Shown: positions 52,496 to 62,123, counted from the first letter of the stretch. The stretch: DNA of 64,000 nucleotides from Collimonas silvisoli (GCF_018305005.1 NZ_JAGQEG010000001.1:1-64000), one strand, 5' to 3'. Notes: a model not told the origin generated them from the letters alone. Numbers and translations: made by a program.

Positions 52496-53413
52496 CTAAT
52501 CCGCGCGCCATTCTGCTGCGGTAAGTCTGGAGACGAAAAAATCGGCCAAGACCTTAATTTTTGCCGCTCGAGCGCGGTTGGAGGGGGTTACAAAATACAG
52601 GCCACCTTCCGGCAAACGCCAGTCGGTCAATATGGCCTCAAGCTGCTTTTCGCGCAGGAACTGGGCTGCTGCGAACTCCGGGAGCTCGGTAATGGCGATT
52701 CCCGCAAGTACCGCTGGCACAAGCGCTTCCAGGCTCGTTCCCCGTAACATCCCGGATGGTGTGATCGCAGATTCCTCGCCGCTTTTTCGGTTGGTGAAGC
52801 GCCACACATCGTGCTTGCTCCTGCTCATGTAGGAAAGACATTGGTGGGCGCCGAGATCGTGCGGATGCTGGGGATAGCCGTATCTCGACAGATAAGCGGG
52901 CGAAGCCACGACAAATCGGCGTACCGGCGCGATGAGACGCGCGACCAGCGACGAATCTTCCATGATGGCGATACGCAGGGCCGCGTCAAATCCCTCTCCG
53001 ATCAGATCGGCATGCGCGTCCCCGAGGTGAAGATCGACCGAAATATCGGGATAGAGCCGAAAGAATTCGGGCAGCAATGGCGCGACCCAGCGTGACCCAA
53101 ATGACAACGGCGCTGCCAACTTGATGAGCCCACGGGGCCGGCTCGAAGTTTCACGCGCAAAGTCCTCCGCCTCCTCGGCCACCGCGAACATCTGCCCTGC
53201 CCGCTCGGCCAGCGAATGGCCATAGTCCGTCAGCGCAAGCCGCCGCGAGGTTCGGTTGAAGAGGCGGCCGCCCAGCCGTTCCTCAAGACGCGTGACGGCA
53301 CGGGACACCGTGGCAACCGACACCCCCATTGCTGCGGCGGCCGCGGCGAAGGAACCCTCCTCGGCGACTTTGGCAAACATTGCAAGGCCTTCAAAATCCG
53401 GTAGTTTCGACAT
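52496..53413 (-). CDS. LysR-family transcriptional regulator
   Basis: A 305-aa LysR regulator: winged HTH at 1-65 (FEGLAMFAKVAEEGSFAAAA, VSVATVSRAVTRLEERLGGR, LFNRTSRRLALTD) and a periplasmic-binding-like effector domain (from about 90). ATG 53413 fits the family start; the frame runs on to a TTG at 53440. It is transcribed divergently from the SDR gene, 104 bases away, which suggests that it controls the SDR-DoxX-GST genes and itself. The effector ligand is unknown. Confidence 0.93.
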   Translation of the reverse strand: MSKLPDFEGLAMFAKVAEEGSFAAAAAAMGVSVATVSRAVTRLEERLGGRLFNRTSRRLALTDYGHSLAERAGQMFAVAEEAEDFARETSSRPRGLIKLAAPLSFGSRWVAPLLPEFFRLYPDISVDLHLGDAHADLIGEGFDAALRIAIMEDSSLVARLIAPVRRFVVASPAYLSRYGYPQHPHDLGAHQCLSYMSRSKHDVWRFTNRKSGEESAITPSGMLRGTSLEALVPAVLAGIAITELPEFAAAQFLREKQLEAILTDWRLPEGGLYFVTPSNRARAAKIKVLADFFVSRLTAAEWRAD

Positions 53414-53517
53414 CGACAAATCTGCAACGGTGATTTTCAATTATTGCCATTTTAAAAAATAGCATGATGCCATAAATTGGTCTTGTAACGCCATACATCC
53501 ACACGAAGGAGAAATTC

Positions 53518-54273
53518 ATGTCACGCAAACTCGAAGGAAAAATTGCCGTTGTCACCGGCGGCACCACCGGAATCGGCCTGGCCACGGCCAAGCGTTTCGC
53601 ATCGGAAGGCGCGCAGGTCTTTGTGACCGGCCGCCGCAAAGCTGAACTCGACGCCGCTGTGGCGGCGATTGGGTCGAGGGCCACCGGCATACAAGCGGAT
53701 TCCAGCATTCTCACCGATCTCAATCGCCTCTACGAACGCGTCAAGGCGGAGGCCGGTCGCATCGACGTGCTGTTCGTCAACGCCGGCGGCGGCTCCATGC
53801 TGCCCTTGGGATCGATCACCGAAGAGCAATTTGACGACACGTTCGGCCGCAACGTGAAGGGTGTGCTCTTCACTGTCCAGAAGTCGCTACCGCTGCTGGT
53901 CGACGGTGCATCGGTAATTCTGACTGGTTCCAACGCCAGCATCAAGGGCACGCCTGCCTTCAGTGTTTATGGCGCCTCGAAGGCGGCTGTGCGCAACTTC
54001 GCCCGCAGCTGGACCCTCGACCTCAAGTCGCGCGGCATCCGCGTCAACGTCATCAGCCCCGGCCCAATCAAGACACCTGGCCTTGTCGATCTTGCCGGCC
54101 CCGACGCCGCGCAGCAACAGGGTTTGCTCGACTACATGACCACGACCATCCCGCTGGGACGCGTCGGCGATCCCGAAGAAGTGGCGAGTGTCGCTGCCTT
54201 CCTCGCCTCGTCCGATGCGAGCTTCATCGCCGGCACGGAGATCTTCGTCGACGGCGGGCAGGCGCAGATTTAA
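53518..54273 (+). CDS. Short-chain dehydrogenase/reductase
   Basis: A 251-aa classical SDR: cofactor motif TGGTTGIG (13-20), NAG motif (VNAGGGS), catalytic Tyr151 and Lys155 in YGASKAA, and FVDGGQAQI at the end. An Arg at the end of strand 2 (VTGRRKAEL) favours NADPH. AAGGAGAAATTC precedes the ATG. The substrate cannot be told from sequence. It heads a plus-strand cluster likely controlled by the divergent LysR gene. Confidence 0.95.
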   Translation: MSRKLEGKIAVVTGGTTGIGLATAKRFASEGAQVFVTGRRKAELDAAVAAIGSRATGIQADSSILTDLNRLYERVKAEAGRIDVLFVNAGGGSMLPLGSITEEQFDDTFGRNVKGVLFTVQKSLPLLVDGASVILTGSNASIKGTPAFSVYGASKAAVRNFARSWTLDLKSRGIRVNVISPGPIKTPGLVDLAGPDAAQQQGLLDYMTTTIPLGRVGDPEEVASVAAFLASSDASFIAGTEIFVDGGQAQI

Positions 54274-54394
54274 CAGGGACATCCCGATGGCCGGTCTTGA
54301 ATTCGAACGGGCCACCCGATTCATCACTTTTTGAACGGTATCACAGCAACTCATACAGCAATTCATACAGCAATTCAACCTGAAAGGAAACATC

Positions 54395-54832
54395 ATGAAT
54401 ACCCAAGTCAGCGTAAAGACCGAAGGCATCGGCCAGGCCAATTCCAATGCCCTCACAACCATCGTACCGGCCGTGGGCCGTCTGATGATCAGCACCATCT
54501 TCATCCTCGCCGGGCTGTCGAAGATATCAGCCCCGGCCATGACCATCGGCTACATCCAGTCGGTCGGCTTGCCGTTGCCGTCGGTTGCGTTCGGCGTTGC
54601 CGCGTTCATCGAGATCGTTGGCGGCATCTCGCTTCTGCTCGGCTACCGCACTCGAATCGTCGCCAGCGTTCTTTTCGTTTTCGTACTCGTCACCGCTGCG
54701 TTCTTCCACAACCACCTCGGCGATCAGAACCAATTCATCCACTTCTTCAAGAACATCGCGATGGCCGGCGGCCTGTTGCACGTGATCGCTTTTGGCGGCG
54801 GCCGCATCAGCCTCGACGGCCGCCGGTCCTGA
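54395..54832 (+). CDS. DoxX-family membrane protein
   Basis: A 145-aa protein with four membrane segments. The family pattern is clear: VGRLMISTIFILAGLSKIS, TIGYIQSVGLPLP, FIEIVGGISLLLGYRTRI and a C-terminal HFFKNIAMAGGLLHVIAFG. DoxX-like proteins act in thiol/redox-linked detoxification. GAAAGGAAACATC precedes the ATG. The gene lies between the SDR and GST genes, supporting a joint oxidative or electrophile response. Confidence 0.9.
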   Translation: MNTQVSVKTEGIGQANSNALTTIVPAVGRLMISTIFILAGLSKISAPAMTIGYIQSVGLPLPSVAFGVAAFIEIVGGISLLLGYRTRIVASVLFVFVLVTAAFFHNHLGDQNQFIHFFKNIAMAGGLLHVIAFGGGRISLDGRRS

Positions 54833-54888
54833 AGCATTCGCCGACGCCTGCAACGCGCCACCGCAATCACCAACTGAAGGAGATGATC

Positions 54889-55521
54889 ATGATTGAAGTT
54901 TTTGCATTCGCGACGCCAAACAGCGTCAAAGTCCCCATCGCGCTGGAAGAGATGGGACTCGACTATCGGCTAGTTCCGGTCAACCTGCGCCAAGGCGAGC
55001 AGAAAACCGTTGCATTCAAGGAGATGAATCTCAACGCAAAGGTCCCCGTACTGGTGGACCGCGCCCCCAAATCCGGGGACGGCAAGGTGGTACTCAGCGA
55101 GTCCGCCGCAATCCTCGTCTACCTCGCGGAGAAGAGCGGACAGCTTTTGCCAGCCGAAGGAGCCCGCCGCGGAAAGGTGTTCGAACAGCTTTTCTTCCAC
55201 GCTTCCGGCCTGAGCCCTGCCTTCCTGCAGGCCTTCCTGGCTTCGATACAGTCGCCGCCGCAGCCTGAAGCCAAGGAGCGCGCGCTTGCGGAAGTCGACC
55301 GGGCGCTCGGCGTGCTCAACCACGTCCTCGAACATCACAAGTACGTCGCCGGCAACGAATACAGCATCGCAGACATCGCTCATTTCGGATGGATTTGGCG
55401 CCATCAGGCAATCGGTGCGTCGCTGGACAAGTTCCCGAACCTGAGGCGATGGTATGGCGAAGTCTCGACCCGACCCGCAGTCGTCGCTGCGATCGCGAAG
55501 ACCCTGGCGCTTGCCCAGTAG
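54889..55521 (+). CDS. Glutathione S-transferase family protein
   Basis: A 210-aa GST with a thioredoxin-like N-terminal domain (FATPNSVKVPIALEEMGLDY, ESAAILVYLAEKSG for the glutathione-binding SNAIL/ESAAI segment) and an all-helical C-terminal domain (NEYSIADIAHFGWIWRH). ATG 54889 lies 6 bases after AAGGAG; the ATG at 54883 is too close to it. Likely detoxifies electrophiles; neighbours are redox genes. Confidence 0.93.
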   Translation: MIEVFAFATPNSVKVPIALEEMGLDYRLVPVNLRQGEQKTVAFKEMNLNAKVPVLVDRAPKSGDGKVVLSESAAILVYLAEKSGQLLPAEGARRGKVFEQLFFHASGLSPAFLQAFLASIQSPPQPEAKERALAEVDRALGVLNHVLEHHKYVAGNEYSIADIAHFGWIWRHQAIGASLDKFPNLRRWYGEVSTRPAVVAAIAKTLALAQ

Positions 55522-55638
55522 CCCGGCGGCGCGATTCACATCGTCCTGGCGCGTCCGCTTCAGGACACGGGCATAAAAGAAATGTTCACCCCCATGTGGC
55601 CGCAAGCGGCCGACAGCAATAGCTTAAGGAGAAATGCT

Positions 55639-56004
55639 ATGAAAGACCGTACCCATGAACTGCTTTTTCGCAACCTCCAGGAGGTTTTCGGCGAAGGCGA
55701 CGCAGTGCGTCGTCGCGCAGCGATCAAAGAGTTTTATACCGAAGACTGCATGATCTATACGCCCATGGGCGTTATTCTCGGGCACGATGCGCTCGACAAA
55801 TTCTCGGGCGAACTGCGTGCGACGCATCCGCACTTCGTATATACGCCGTACAGCAAGCCTCAGACCCTTCACAACGCCGGTCGCATAGCTTGGGGTTCCG
55901 GTCCACACGGCGATGCTCCGGATTACACGGGTTGGGATGTGATCATCGTTCGGGACGGAAAAATCGCAGCGCTCTATGTCTTTCTCGATTCCGAACCCTT
56001 GTGA
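55639..56004 (+). CDS. SnoaL/NTF2-like protein
   Basis: A 121-aa single-domain NTF2-like fold: FRNLQEVFGEGDAVRRRAAI, EFYTEDCMIYTPMGVILGHD, IAWGSGPHGDAPDYTGWDVI, VRDGKIAALYVFLD. ATG 55639 follows AAGGAG; the frame is open upstream without signals. Such small proteins act as isomerases, cyclases or binding proteins; the exact role is unknown. It follows the GST gene. Confidence 0.87.
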   Translation: MKDRTHELLFRNLQEVFGEGDAVRRRAAIKEFYTEDCMIYTPMGVILGHDALDKFSGELRATHPHFVYTPYSKPQTLHNAGRIAWGSGPHGDAPDYTGWDVIIVRDGKIAALYVFLDSEPL

Positions 56005-56470
56005 CCAGCCGTTGATGTCGCACGCTTTGACAGCCGATGAATGGGGTGTCCGCTTCCGCCACAGGCAGCGGACACTGCAAGAGGCTAGTTCGTTGCATCA
56101 AGCAGCACTTCGAACGCGTTTTAATGAAATGCGGCTCCAAGGGCTATGACATATTCCTGCTAGTCCGACGCGAGCAACGGGCCATTTTCTTCGGTGCAAC
56201 GGGCTACCAGAAACATGTAATAGACGCGAGGCACCGCCCTCCCTAGCATAAGCAAGACAACTGCAACACCGCCTGCGCGGGACGATCCAGTTGGGTGCTC
56301 GGCGCTTGGAAGAATCTCGCCATGTCTCATCAAGGCGCGCTTCAAAGACGCAAAGCTGGTTAAACACGAAGAAGGCAGGTTGGCACGGCCGGGTAATGGG
56401 ATGCGGGATGGCCCATTCACGTGCGTCACCTCTCCCTTCTTGCTGCAAATCCTATACAAGGAGAAGCACG
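56005..56470. other. Gene-free stretch before the aldehyde dehydrogenase
   Basis: No supported gene; only short frames without start signals. The bases just before 56471 carry AGGAGAAGCACG, the Shine-Dalgarno of the aldehyde dehydrogenase. A separate promoter for the downstream genes is likely here but I could not define it. Confidence 0.35.
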
Positions 56471-57886
56471 ATGAAAACAATCACGAAGCACTACATCGAC
56501 GGGACGTACGTCGAATCTCACGGTCGCGAAGTCATGGATATAGTCAACCCGACAAACGCCAAAGCGATAGCGCGGGTAACGCTAGCCGATGAGGAAGACG
56601 CGCGACGAGCAATCGCCGCTGCAAAGCGTGCGTTCGCCAGTTTCGGTCTGACGACGAAGCGGGAGCGTACTGAAATCTTGCACCGTCTCCATGAAGTGGT
56701 CTCAGCGCGCGTAGGGGATCTTACGAGCGCAATGGTGGAAGAGTATGGCGGCGTGGTCCAGTTCGCCGGCCCCATTGTGCAGGCGGGGGCTAGTGTATTC
56801 CAATCTACCGAGAAGGCACTGCAAGATTTGCCGCTGAGCCGGAGTTGGGGCAATACAACGGTAACCATGGAGCCGGTCGGCGTTGCAGGTTTGATTACAC
56901 CTTGGAACGCTAATGCATTATTCCTTTGCGCCAAGCTTGCGTCTGCCGTCGCCGCTGGCTGTACTGTTGTGATGAAGCCGAGTGAATTGAGCGCTCTCCA
57001 GACGCAAGTCTGGCTCGAGTGCCTGCACGAAGCAGATCTCCCACAAGGCCTCTGCAACGTCGTCATTGGCCGCGGAGACGTTGTTGGAGCGGAACTGGTG
57101 CGCAATCCCGATGTGGCCAAGATTTCGTTCACCGGCTCAGTTGCTGTCGGCAAGTCGATCATGCGTGACGGAGCAGCAACGATGAAGCGTGTCACGCTCG
57201 AACTGGGCGGAAAATCACCCAACATCCTGCTCGACGATGCCGACCTTGGGAAGGCGATCCCCAATGCTCTCATAATCGCGTTCCTGAACAGCGGCCAGGC
57301 ATGCGCAGCGGGAACTCGGCTGTTGGTGCCGAAGAGGCGGCTCGACGAAGTCAAACGTGCAATCGTGGATACCATGCCTGCCTTCCCTGTGGGCGATCCA
57401 TCGAACCCAAAGACCGCGGTCGGCCCCATGGTGAACGCAAAGCAGTACGAGCGAGTGCAGTCGTACATTCGCAAAGGCATCGCTGAAGGGGCCGAGATAC
57501 TGATCGGCGGAGAAGGCCATCCGCCCGGCCTGAACACCGGCTACTTCGTGAAACCCACCGTGTTCGTGAATGTAACGAACGACATGGCAATTGCACGGGA
57601 AGAAATTTTCGGCCCGGTTCTGTGTGTCATCTCCTACGAAAGCGACGAGGATGCAATCCAGATCGCCAACGACACCGATTTCGGCCTTCACGCCTTCGTA
57701 AGCGGCACCGATATGCAGCGTGCGCGCCGCGTGGCCTCTCAAATCCTCGCCGGCCGCGTTGCGATCAATGGAATGTTGGACGACCAGCAGGCGCCGTTCG
57801 GCGGATTCAAGCACTCCGGCATCGGCCGCGAATTCGGTGTGTACGGCATCGAGGCGTTCCTCGAACCAAGGGCAATCCTCGAATAG
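56471..57886 (+). CDS. NAD(P)-dependent aldehyde dehydrogenase
   Basis: A 471-aa enzyme oxidising an aldehyde to the acid. Seen: LITPWNANALFLCAKLASAV (cofactor loop), KPSELSALQTQVW, FTGSVAVGKSIM, catalytic Glu244 in LELGGKSPN, catalytic Cys278 in GQACAAG, and EEIFGPVLCVI near the end. The motif before the Cys is NSGQAC. ATG 56471 has a strong Shine-Dalgarno. The substrate is unknown; the neighbouring SnoaL-like genes suggest catabolism or detoxification of a small organic compound. Confidence 0.95.
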   Translation: MKTITKHYIDGTYVESHGREVMDIVNPTNAKAIARVTLADEEDARRAIAAAKRAFASFGLTTKRERTEILHRLHEVVSARVGDLTSAMVEEYGGVVQFAGPIVQAGASVFQSTEKALQDLPLSRSWGNTTVTMEPVGVAGLITPWNANALFLCAKLASAVAAGCTVVMKPSELSALQTQVWLECLHEADLPQGLCNVVIGRGDVVGAELVRNPDVAKISFTGSVAVGKSIMRDGAATMKRVTLELGGKSPNILLDDADLGKAIPNALIIAFLNSGQACAAGTRLLVPKRRLDEVKRAIVDTMPAFPVGDPSNPKTAVGPMVNAKQYERVQSYIRKGIAEGAEILIGGEGHPPGLNTGYFVKPTVFVNVTNDMAIAREEIFGPVLCVISYESDEDAIQIANDTDFGLHAFVSGTDMQRARRVASQILAGRVAINGMLDDQQAPFGGFKHSGIGREFGVYGIEAFLEPRAILE

Positions 57887-57931
57887 TCGCCCCGCCCGCT
57901 ACTCAACTAATCAAACGAAGGACAACAGCTT

Positions 57932-58396
57932 ATGAGCAAGCACGTCAGCATCTCCCCGGAAGAAGTGGCGGACCGTCTCGCGATTCGAGAGTTAGTCGAG
58001 GCCTACGCGCATTGCGCCGATCGTCGCGATGCGACAGGCCAGATGTCTCTCTTTACCGTGGACACGCACTTCGTTGTCTACATGAACGCCAAAGATACGG
58101 AGCCTTCAATAGATTTGCACTCGCGAGAGGCGCTTGCCCCAATATTCGCAGATCTGAACAAATACTACGCGACCACGCACTTCGTCGGGCAGAGCACGAT
58201 TTACACACTGACGGCAGAGCAAGCCACTAGCGAAGCCTACTGCATCGCGCATCACGTCAGTGTCGATGGCGGAAAACGACGTCTGATGCTGGCGTCGCTC
58301 CGTTACCTCGACACATTTGCGAAAGTGAACGGCACTTGGCTGTTTGCGGAACGGCGGCTTTACGTCGATTGGATGGAGGAGCGCGCGCTTGCATGA
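57932..58396 (+). CDS. SnoaL-like domain protein
   Basis: A 154-aa NTF2-like protein: EEVADRLAIRELVEAYAHCA, DRRDATGQMSLFTVDTHFVV, HFVGQSTIYTLTAEQATSEA, LRYLDTFAKVNGTWLFAERR. The RL.I.ELV..YA.C.D.RD pattern is typical of SnoaL_4-type proteins in aromatic or terpenoid metabolism. GAAGGACAACAGCTT precedes the ATG. The stop overlaps a truncated gene start (ATGA). Confidence 0.88.
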   Translation: MSKHVSISPEEVADRLAIRELVEAYAHCADRRDATGQMSLFTVDTHFVVYMNAKDTEPSIDLHSREALAPIFADLNKYYATTHFVGQSTIYTLTAEQATSEAYCIAHHVSVDGGKRRLMLASLRYLDTFAKVNGTWLFAERRLYVDWMEERALA

Positions 58397-58470
58397 GTGT
58401 TCCGAAGGCCAGCAAAAGACGTATTGTGATCGTGGGCGCGACGGGGATGGATGGAGACTATTTCGTATAA
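58393..58470 (+). pseudogene. 5' fragment of a NAD(P)-binding Rossmann gene
   Basis: Twenty-five codons (MSVPKASKRRIVIVGATGMD, then GDYFV and TAA) overlap the previous stop as ATGA. IVIVGATGM is the start of an NmrA/epimerase-type NAD(P)-binding domain (usually GATGMVGG). The rest of the gene is gone; the unrelated response regulator begins 34 bases later. This marks a deletion junction. Confidence 0.6.
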
Positions 58471-58503
58471 TATCCAGTTGCAAGCGAGGAAACAGGTGAT
58501 TCA

Positions 58504-59142
58504 ATGGGCTCCAAAAACGAAATCGTGTACATCGTTGACGATGATCCAATCATCCGCGATGCGCTTTCCTCGTTGCTGCGGGCAAGCGGAAAGGATGTCC
58601 GATTGTTTGGGTCTGGGATTGAATTCCTGGCATTGAAACGAGATGATATTGCGGCCTGTCTAATTCTCGACCTTAAAATGCCAGGGATGAACGGCCTGGA
58701 CGTTCAAAAGGTCATTTCGGAGCAAGTGTCCATTCCTATTATTTTCATCACAGGACGCGGTGATATCCCCTCCACCGTCAAAGCAATGAAGGGCGGTGCA
58801 GTCGATTTCCTGACGAAACCTGTTGATGAAACCGTTCTCCTTGCCGCCGTCGACCAGGCTCTGCAAAAGGACCGCCTTGCTAGACTGGAAGCCCTTGAAC
58901 ATGCGGAACTCCTGTCGCGCTACCGTTCGCTGACACCTCGGGAGCGGGAAGTGCTGCCGCTCTTGGTGAAGGGAATGTTGAACAAACAGGCCGCAGCGGA
59001 ACTCCAAATCACGGAGTACACAGTTCAAATTCATCGAGGTAAGATCATGCGCAAGATGAAAGCTGACTCCTTTGCCGCGCTGGTAAAAATGGCGACGAAT
59101 CTGAGTCTTGAGCAATCGTTAGCGCCGAGCCGGGATCATTGA
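58504..59142 (+). CDS. FixJ/NarL-type response regulator
   Basis: A 212-aa two-domain regulator. Receiver domain 1-125 with acidic pocket VDDDP, phospho-acceptor Asp56 (LILDLKMPGMNG) and Lys105 (FLTKPVDE); LuxR-type HTH at about 140-200 (LTPREREVLPLLVKGMLNKQ, then TVQIHRGKIMRKM). The FixJ pattern fits pairing with the PAS histidine kinase encoded convergently at 59556. AGGTG precedes the ATG. The following receiver gene starts 12 bases after the stop. Confidence 0.95.
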   Translation: MGSKNEIVYIVDDDPIIRDALSSLLRASGKDVRLFGSGIEFLALKRDDIAACLILDLKMPGMNGLDVQKVISEQVSIPIIFITGRGDIPSTVKAMKGGAVDFLTKPVDETVLLAAVDQALQKDRLARLEALEHAELLSRYRSLTPREREVLPLLVKGMLNKQAAAELQITEYTVQIHRGKIMRKMKADSFAALVKMATNLSLEQSLAPSRDH

Positions 59143-59154
59143 CGCCCACTTCCC

Positions 59155-59550
59155 ATGGGATCGGATGGTTTAACAATGGATTCTCGCATACGCAGCGTCG
59201 CGGTGATTGATGATGATGATCGCGTGCGCGAATCACTTCACAATCTTTTGACGTCATACGGGTACAGAGCGGAGGCATACGCCTCCGCCGAGTTGTTCCT
59301 TGCATCCGACGGCCTCTCCAAGAGCCTCTGCATAGTCGCGGATGTTCAAATGAGAGATAGAAAGATGTCCGGACTAGCACTTCTTCAGTATGTCAGAAGC
59401 AGCCATTCCGATATCCCCGTGATCATTATTACCGGCAAGCCATCCGCCTACTCGGAAGCCTTCTATCTGGACAGAGGCGCGAATGGATTTTTCAGGAAAC
59501 CTATCGACGGCCAGGCACTTATGGCGCTAATAGATCATCTGTCAACCTGA
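59155..59550 (+). CDS. Single-domain receiver protein (CheY-like)
   Basis: A 131-aa stand-alone receiver: acidic pocket VIDDDD, phospho-acceptor Asp63 (IVADVQMRD), Thr93 and Lys115 (FFRKPID). No output domain. In FixJ-type systems such proteins act as phosphate sinks or partners of the kinase. ATG 59176 is an alternative start seven codons on, giving MDSRIRSVAVIDDDD. The gene converges with the kinase gene, 5 bases between stops. Confidence 0.92.
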   Translation: MGSDGLTMDSRIRSVAVIDDDDRVRESLHNLLTSYGYRAEAYASAELFLASDGLSKSLCIVADVQMRDRKMSGLALLQYVRSSHSDIPVIIITGKPSAYSEAFYLDRGANGFFRKPIDGQALMALIDHLST

Positions 59551-59555
59551 TTTGC

Positions 59556-62123
59556 CTAAAAGGCACTCACCGTTTTTGGCAGCGGAATCCTTACCGTAAA
59601 TGTCGCTCCGAAGTCAGAGTTGTTCGCCGCCCACAATCCACCTTCATGCGCCTCCACGATGGAGCGCGATACGGCTAACCCGATGCCCATTCCCTTCCCC
59701 TTCGTTGTGACGAAGGCGTCGAATATTTTCTCCGGGTCCTCGACACCTGGACCGTTATCGATGACTTCAATAGCCACCTCCTGATCATCAGAAATTGCAG
59801 CCTTGATTGTTAGCAGGGGTTCACGCGGGCCTGTCCCCATTGCCTCTATCGCGTTGCAGATCAAGTTGATAAAGACTTCTTGAATAAGCAAGGGGTCAAC
59901 GAAAACCAAGGGTAGCGCCTCTTGAAAAACGGACTGCACCGGTACTCGACGCTTGTTGGGGTCCTCCTGAACGAGGCGGACTGCTTCGTTGATGATCTCC
60001 GGCAGGTTGGCGTCTTTCCTTTCGAAGGACTCTCGCTTGAATATGGCTCGGATGTTCTGCATGGTTTGGTCGGCAGACCGAGCATCCCGCACGATTCTGT
60101 CAATGGAGGCGGCGGCTTCCTCAAGATTCGGTGGTGTCGCTGCCAACCAGCGTTTGCTTGCTTGCGCATTCGCCATTACCGACATCAGGGGTTGATTAAG
60201 CTCATGCGCAATCGAAGCAGATAATTCTGCAACCATGGCTATCTTCGAGGCTTTGTTCAACTTTGCCCTTGTCTCGCGGAGGTGGTCCTCTGCCCTCTTG
60301 CGCTCATCAATATCGACGGAAAGACCATACCATTGGATAATCATTCCATGCGAATCGCGCAGCGGCTCACCCATGGAATGATGCCACCGGTATTCGCCAT
60401 CCGCCCGCCTCAGTCTATGGACGGAACTAAATGACTCTCCGGTCTGAATCGACCTGAAGAATGCTTTCGCGGTGTACTCGAAGTCATCTGGGTGGAGTAG
60501 CTTCTCCCATCCCAGATCCAGGAAATCTTCCATCGAACATCCGCTGAATTCAAGCAATCGGCGACTGATGTGCGTAGCTTCACCCGTCGGCGCCGATGCC
60601 CAAAGCATCGATGGCACCGTATCAATTATTCCCAGAAGTTGGTGTTCGCGCGTCTGAAGAAAACTTTCCGCCTCCTTCAGGGCGTCGATGTCGGTGTGGA
60701 CCCCATACCAATTAATGATGTTGCCCCCATCGTCTCGAATCGCTTGCGCTCTCACCAGGTGCCAATGGTACTTGCCGTCATTTCCAAGGATTCGATAGGT
60801 ATCCTCATAGGGAATCCCCAAGCGTACAGATTTGGCCCATCGTCCTTTTACATCCTCAGCTTGCGCAGACTCAATCTTCGACATGAGATCAAAGGATGCC
60901 GATGTGTCCCAAGGCTTGCCGATGGTCTCGATCATCGTGCGATTCCATCGATCAATGCGGCCGGTTGGGTCGGCTCGCCAAATCATCGCCGGCATTGCGT
61001 CCACGAGGCGCCGAAGCTGCTTTTCCTCGCGCGTGACAGCGCTCTTGGCTGAGACCATTTCGTGGGCATCCATCATAAGGCCGTGCAACGCGACCACTTT
61101 GCCCGATTCGTCCCTAATAGCCGTGATTCGTGATTGAAACCAGCGATATTGTCCGTCCTTGCCGACCAAGCGATGGACATGATCGTGCCATTGCCCTCCA
61201 TTTACCAATATTGTCCAACGTCTCATGACCTCATCCCGATCGTCCGGATGGATGAGTCGCCCCCAATCGGCAGCGGCCTCTTCCGCAGTCATTCCTAAAT
61301 AGTCCTCGCAATAGCTGTTTATGTAGGTGACCCGTCCATCGGGAAGGGCTTTCCACAGAAAGCCAGGGAACCGCTCGCCTAAAAGGTTCAGTTGCGTCAA
61401 CTGGTCCCCGATCTGCTGCTCAGCCTTTTTTCGATCGTCGATATCCCAATTAATGTTAATCCAACGCTCGAGCCTGCCGCTGGCGTCCCGGATAGGATAG
61501 GATCGCGCAGCGAACCAACGATAGTTCCCGTCCGCACCGCGAATGCGCATCTCGACCTCCCCCGGCATCTCAGTTTCGACAAGTTTTTTCCAGTAGTCAG
61601 CTCGAAGCTGCCTGTCATCAGGGTGAACGCATGCATAAGGCTTCGTCAATGCATCTTCAGCCGCGAGTCCGGTATAAGCAAGTGCCGCCGGGCTTGCGAA
61701 TTCTGGAGTTCCGTCGGGCCGCGCAAGCCACATCCAACCTGGAAAAATCTTGAGAAGACTTTCCCAAAGCTCGTCTTGGGTAGAGCGAGAGTCGTCCGAA
61801 TTGAGTGGGCGGCGCGAGTCCGTCTTGACATTTGACGCAAAGAGTACGCAAAGCCAAACGGCGCCAATTGCAGCAAAGAGTCGAATAAAGTCTGTATGTG
61901 AATGCGTAAAGCCAAAATTCGCGATGGCGGAGACGAGCGCCAATAAGCTAAATGAAAGTGCCGCAACGAGCGACTGTACCCTGCCGCGAAAACGGGCAAG
62001 TAACACAATGCAAACGACCGCGAAAAGATCAAGCTGCGGACTGAACCAGGCCGTCAGTCCTGCCCCCACGATTATCAAGGCCGCCTCCCTCATCGGGATT
62101 CGCCCCCATTTGTTCGAGCTCAT
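59556..62123 (-). CDS. Multi-PAS sensor histidine kinase
   Basis: An 855-aa membrane kinase. Two or three N-terminal membrane segments (about 10-95; ALIIVGAGLTAWF, LFAVVCIVLLARF, FIRLFAAIGAVWLCVLF) precede four PAS/PAC units, each with a YRWF/YRWH/YHWH-type PAC strand followed by I.RD..G. The HisKA box SIAHELNQPLMS has His640; the ATPase domain shows NLICNAIEAM (N box), VIDNGPGV (G1) and GMGIGLAVSRSIVEAHEG (G2). ATG 62123 has AGAGG 7 bases upstream; an ATG at 62141 is the alternative. It likely phosphorylates the two regulators encoded beside it. Confidence 0.94.
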   Translation of the reverse strand: MSSNKWGRIPMREAALIIVGAGLTAWFSPQLDLFAVVCIVLLARFRGRVQSLVAALSFSLLALVSAIANFGFTHSHTDFIRLFAAIGAVWLCVLFASNVKTDSRRPLNSDDSRSTQDELWESLLKIFPGWMWLARPDGTPEFASPAALAYTGLAAEDALTKPYACVHPDDRQLRADYWKKLVETEMPGEVEMRIRGADGNYRWFAARSYPIRDASGRLERWININWDIDDRKKAEQQIGDQLTQLNLLGERFPGFLWKALPDGRVTYINSYCEDYLGMTAEEAAADWGRLIHPDDRDEVMRRWTILVNGGQWHDHVHRLVGKDGQYRWFQSRITAIRDESGKVVALHGLMMDAHEMVSAKSAVTREEKQLRRLVDAMPAMIWRADPTGRIDRWNRTMIETIGKPWDTSASFDLMSKIESAQAEDVKGRWAKSVRLGIPYEDTYRILGNDGKYHWHLVRAQAIRDDGGNIINWYGVHTDIDALKEAESFLQTREHQLLGIIDTVPSMLWASAPTGEATHISRRLLEFSGCSMEDFLDLGWEKLLHPDDFEYTAKAFFRSIQTGESFSSVHRLRRADGEYRWHHSMGEPLRDSHGMIIQWYGLSVDIDERKRAEDHLRETRAKLNKASKIAMVAELSASIAHELNQPLMSVMANAQASKRWLAATPPNLEEAAASIDRIVRDARSADQTMQNIRAIFKRESFERKDANLPEIINEAVRLVQEDPNKRRVPVQSVFQEALPLVFVDPLLIQEVFINLICNAIEAMGTGPREPLLTIKAAISDDQEVAIEVIDNGPGVEDPEKIFDAFVTTKGKGMGIGLAVSRSIVEAHEGGLWAANNSDFGATFTVRIPLPKTVSAF

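Noticed and set aside
54331-54882. N-terminal extension of the GST frame back to 54331
   Set aside because: It lies across the DoxX gene in another frame and is Arg/His-rich; the GST family start with AAGGAG is at 54889.
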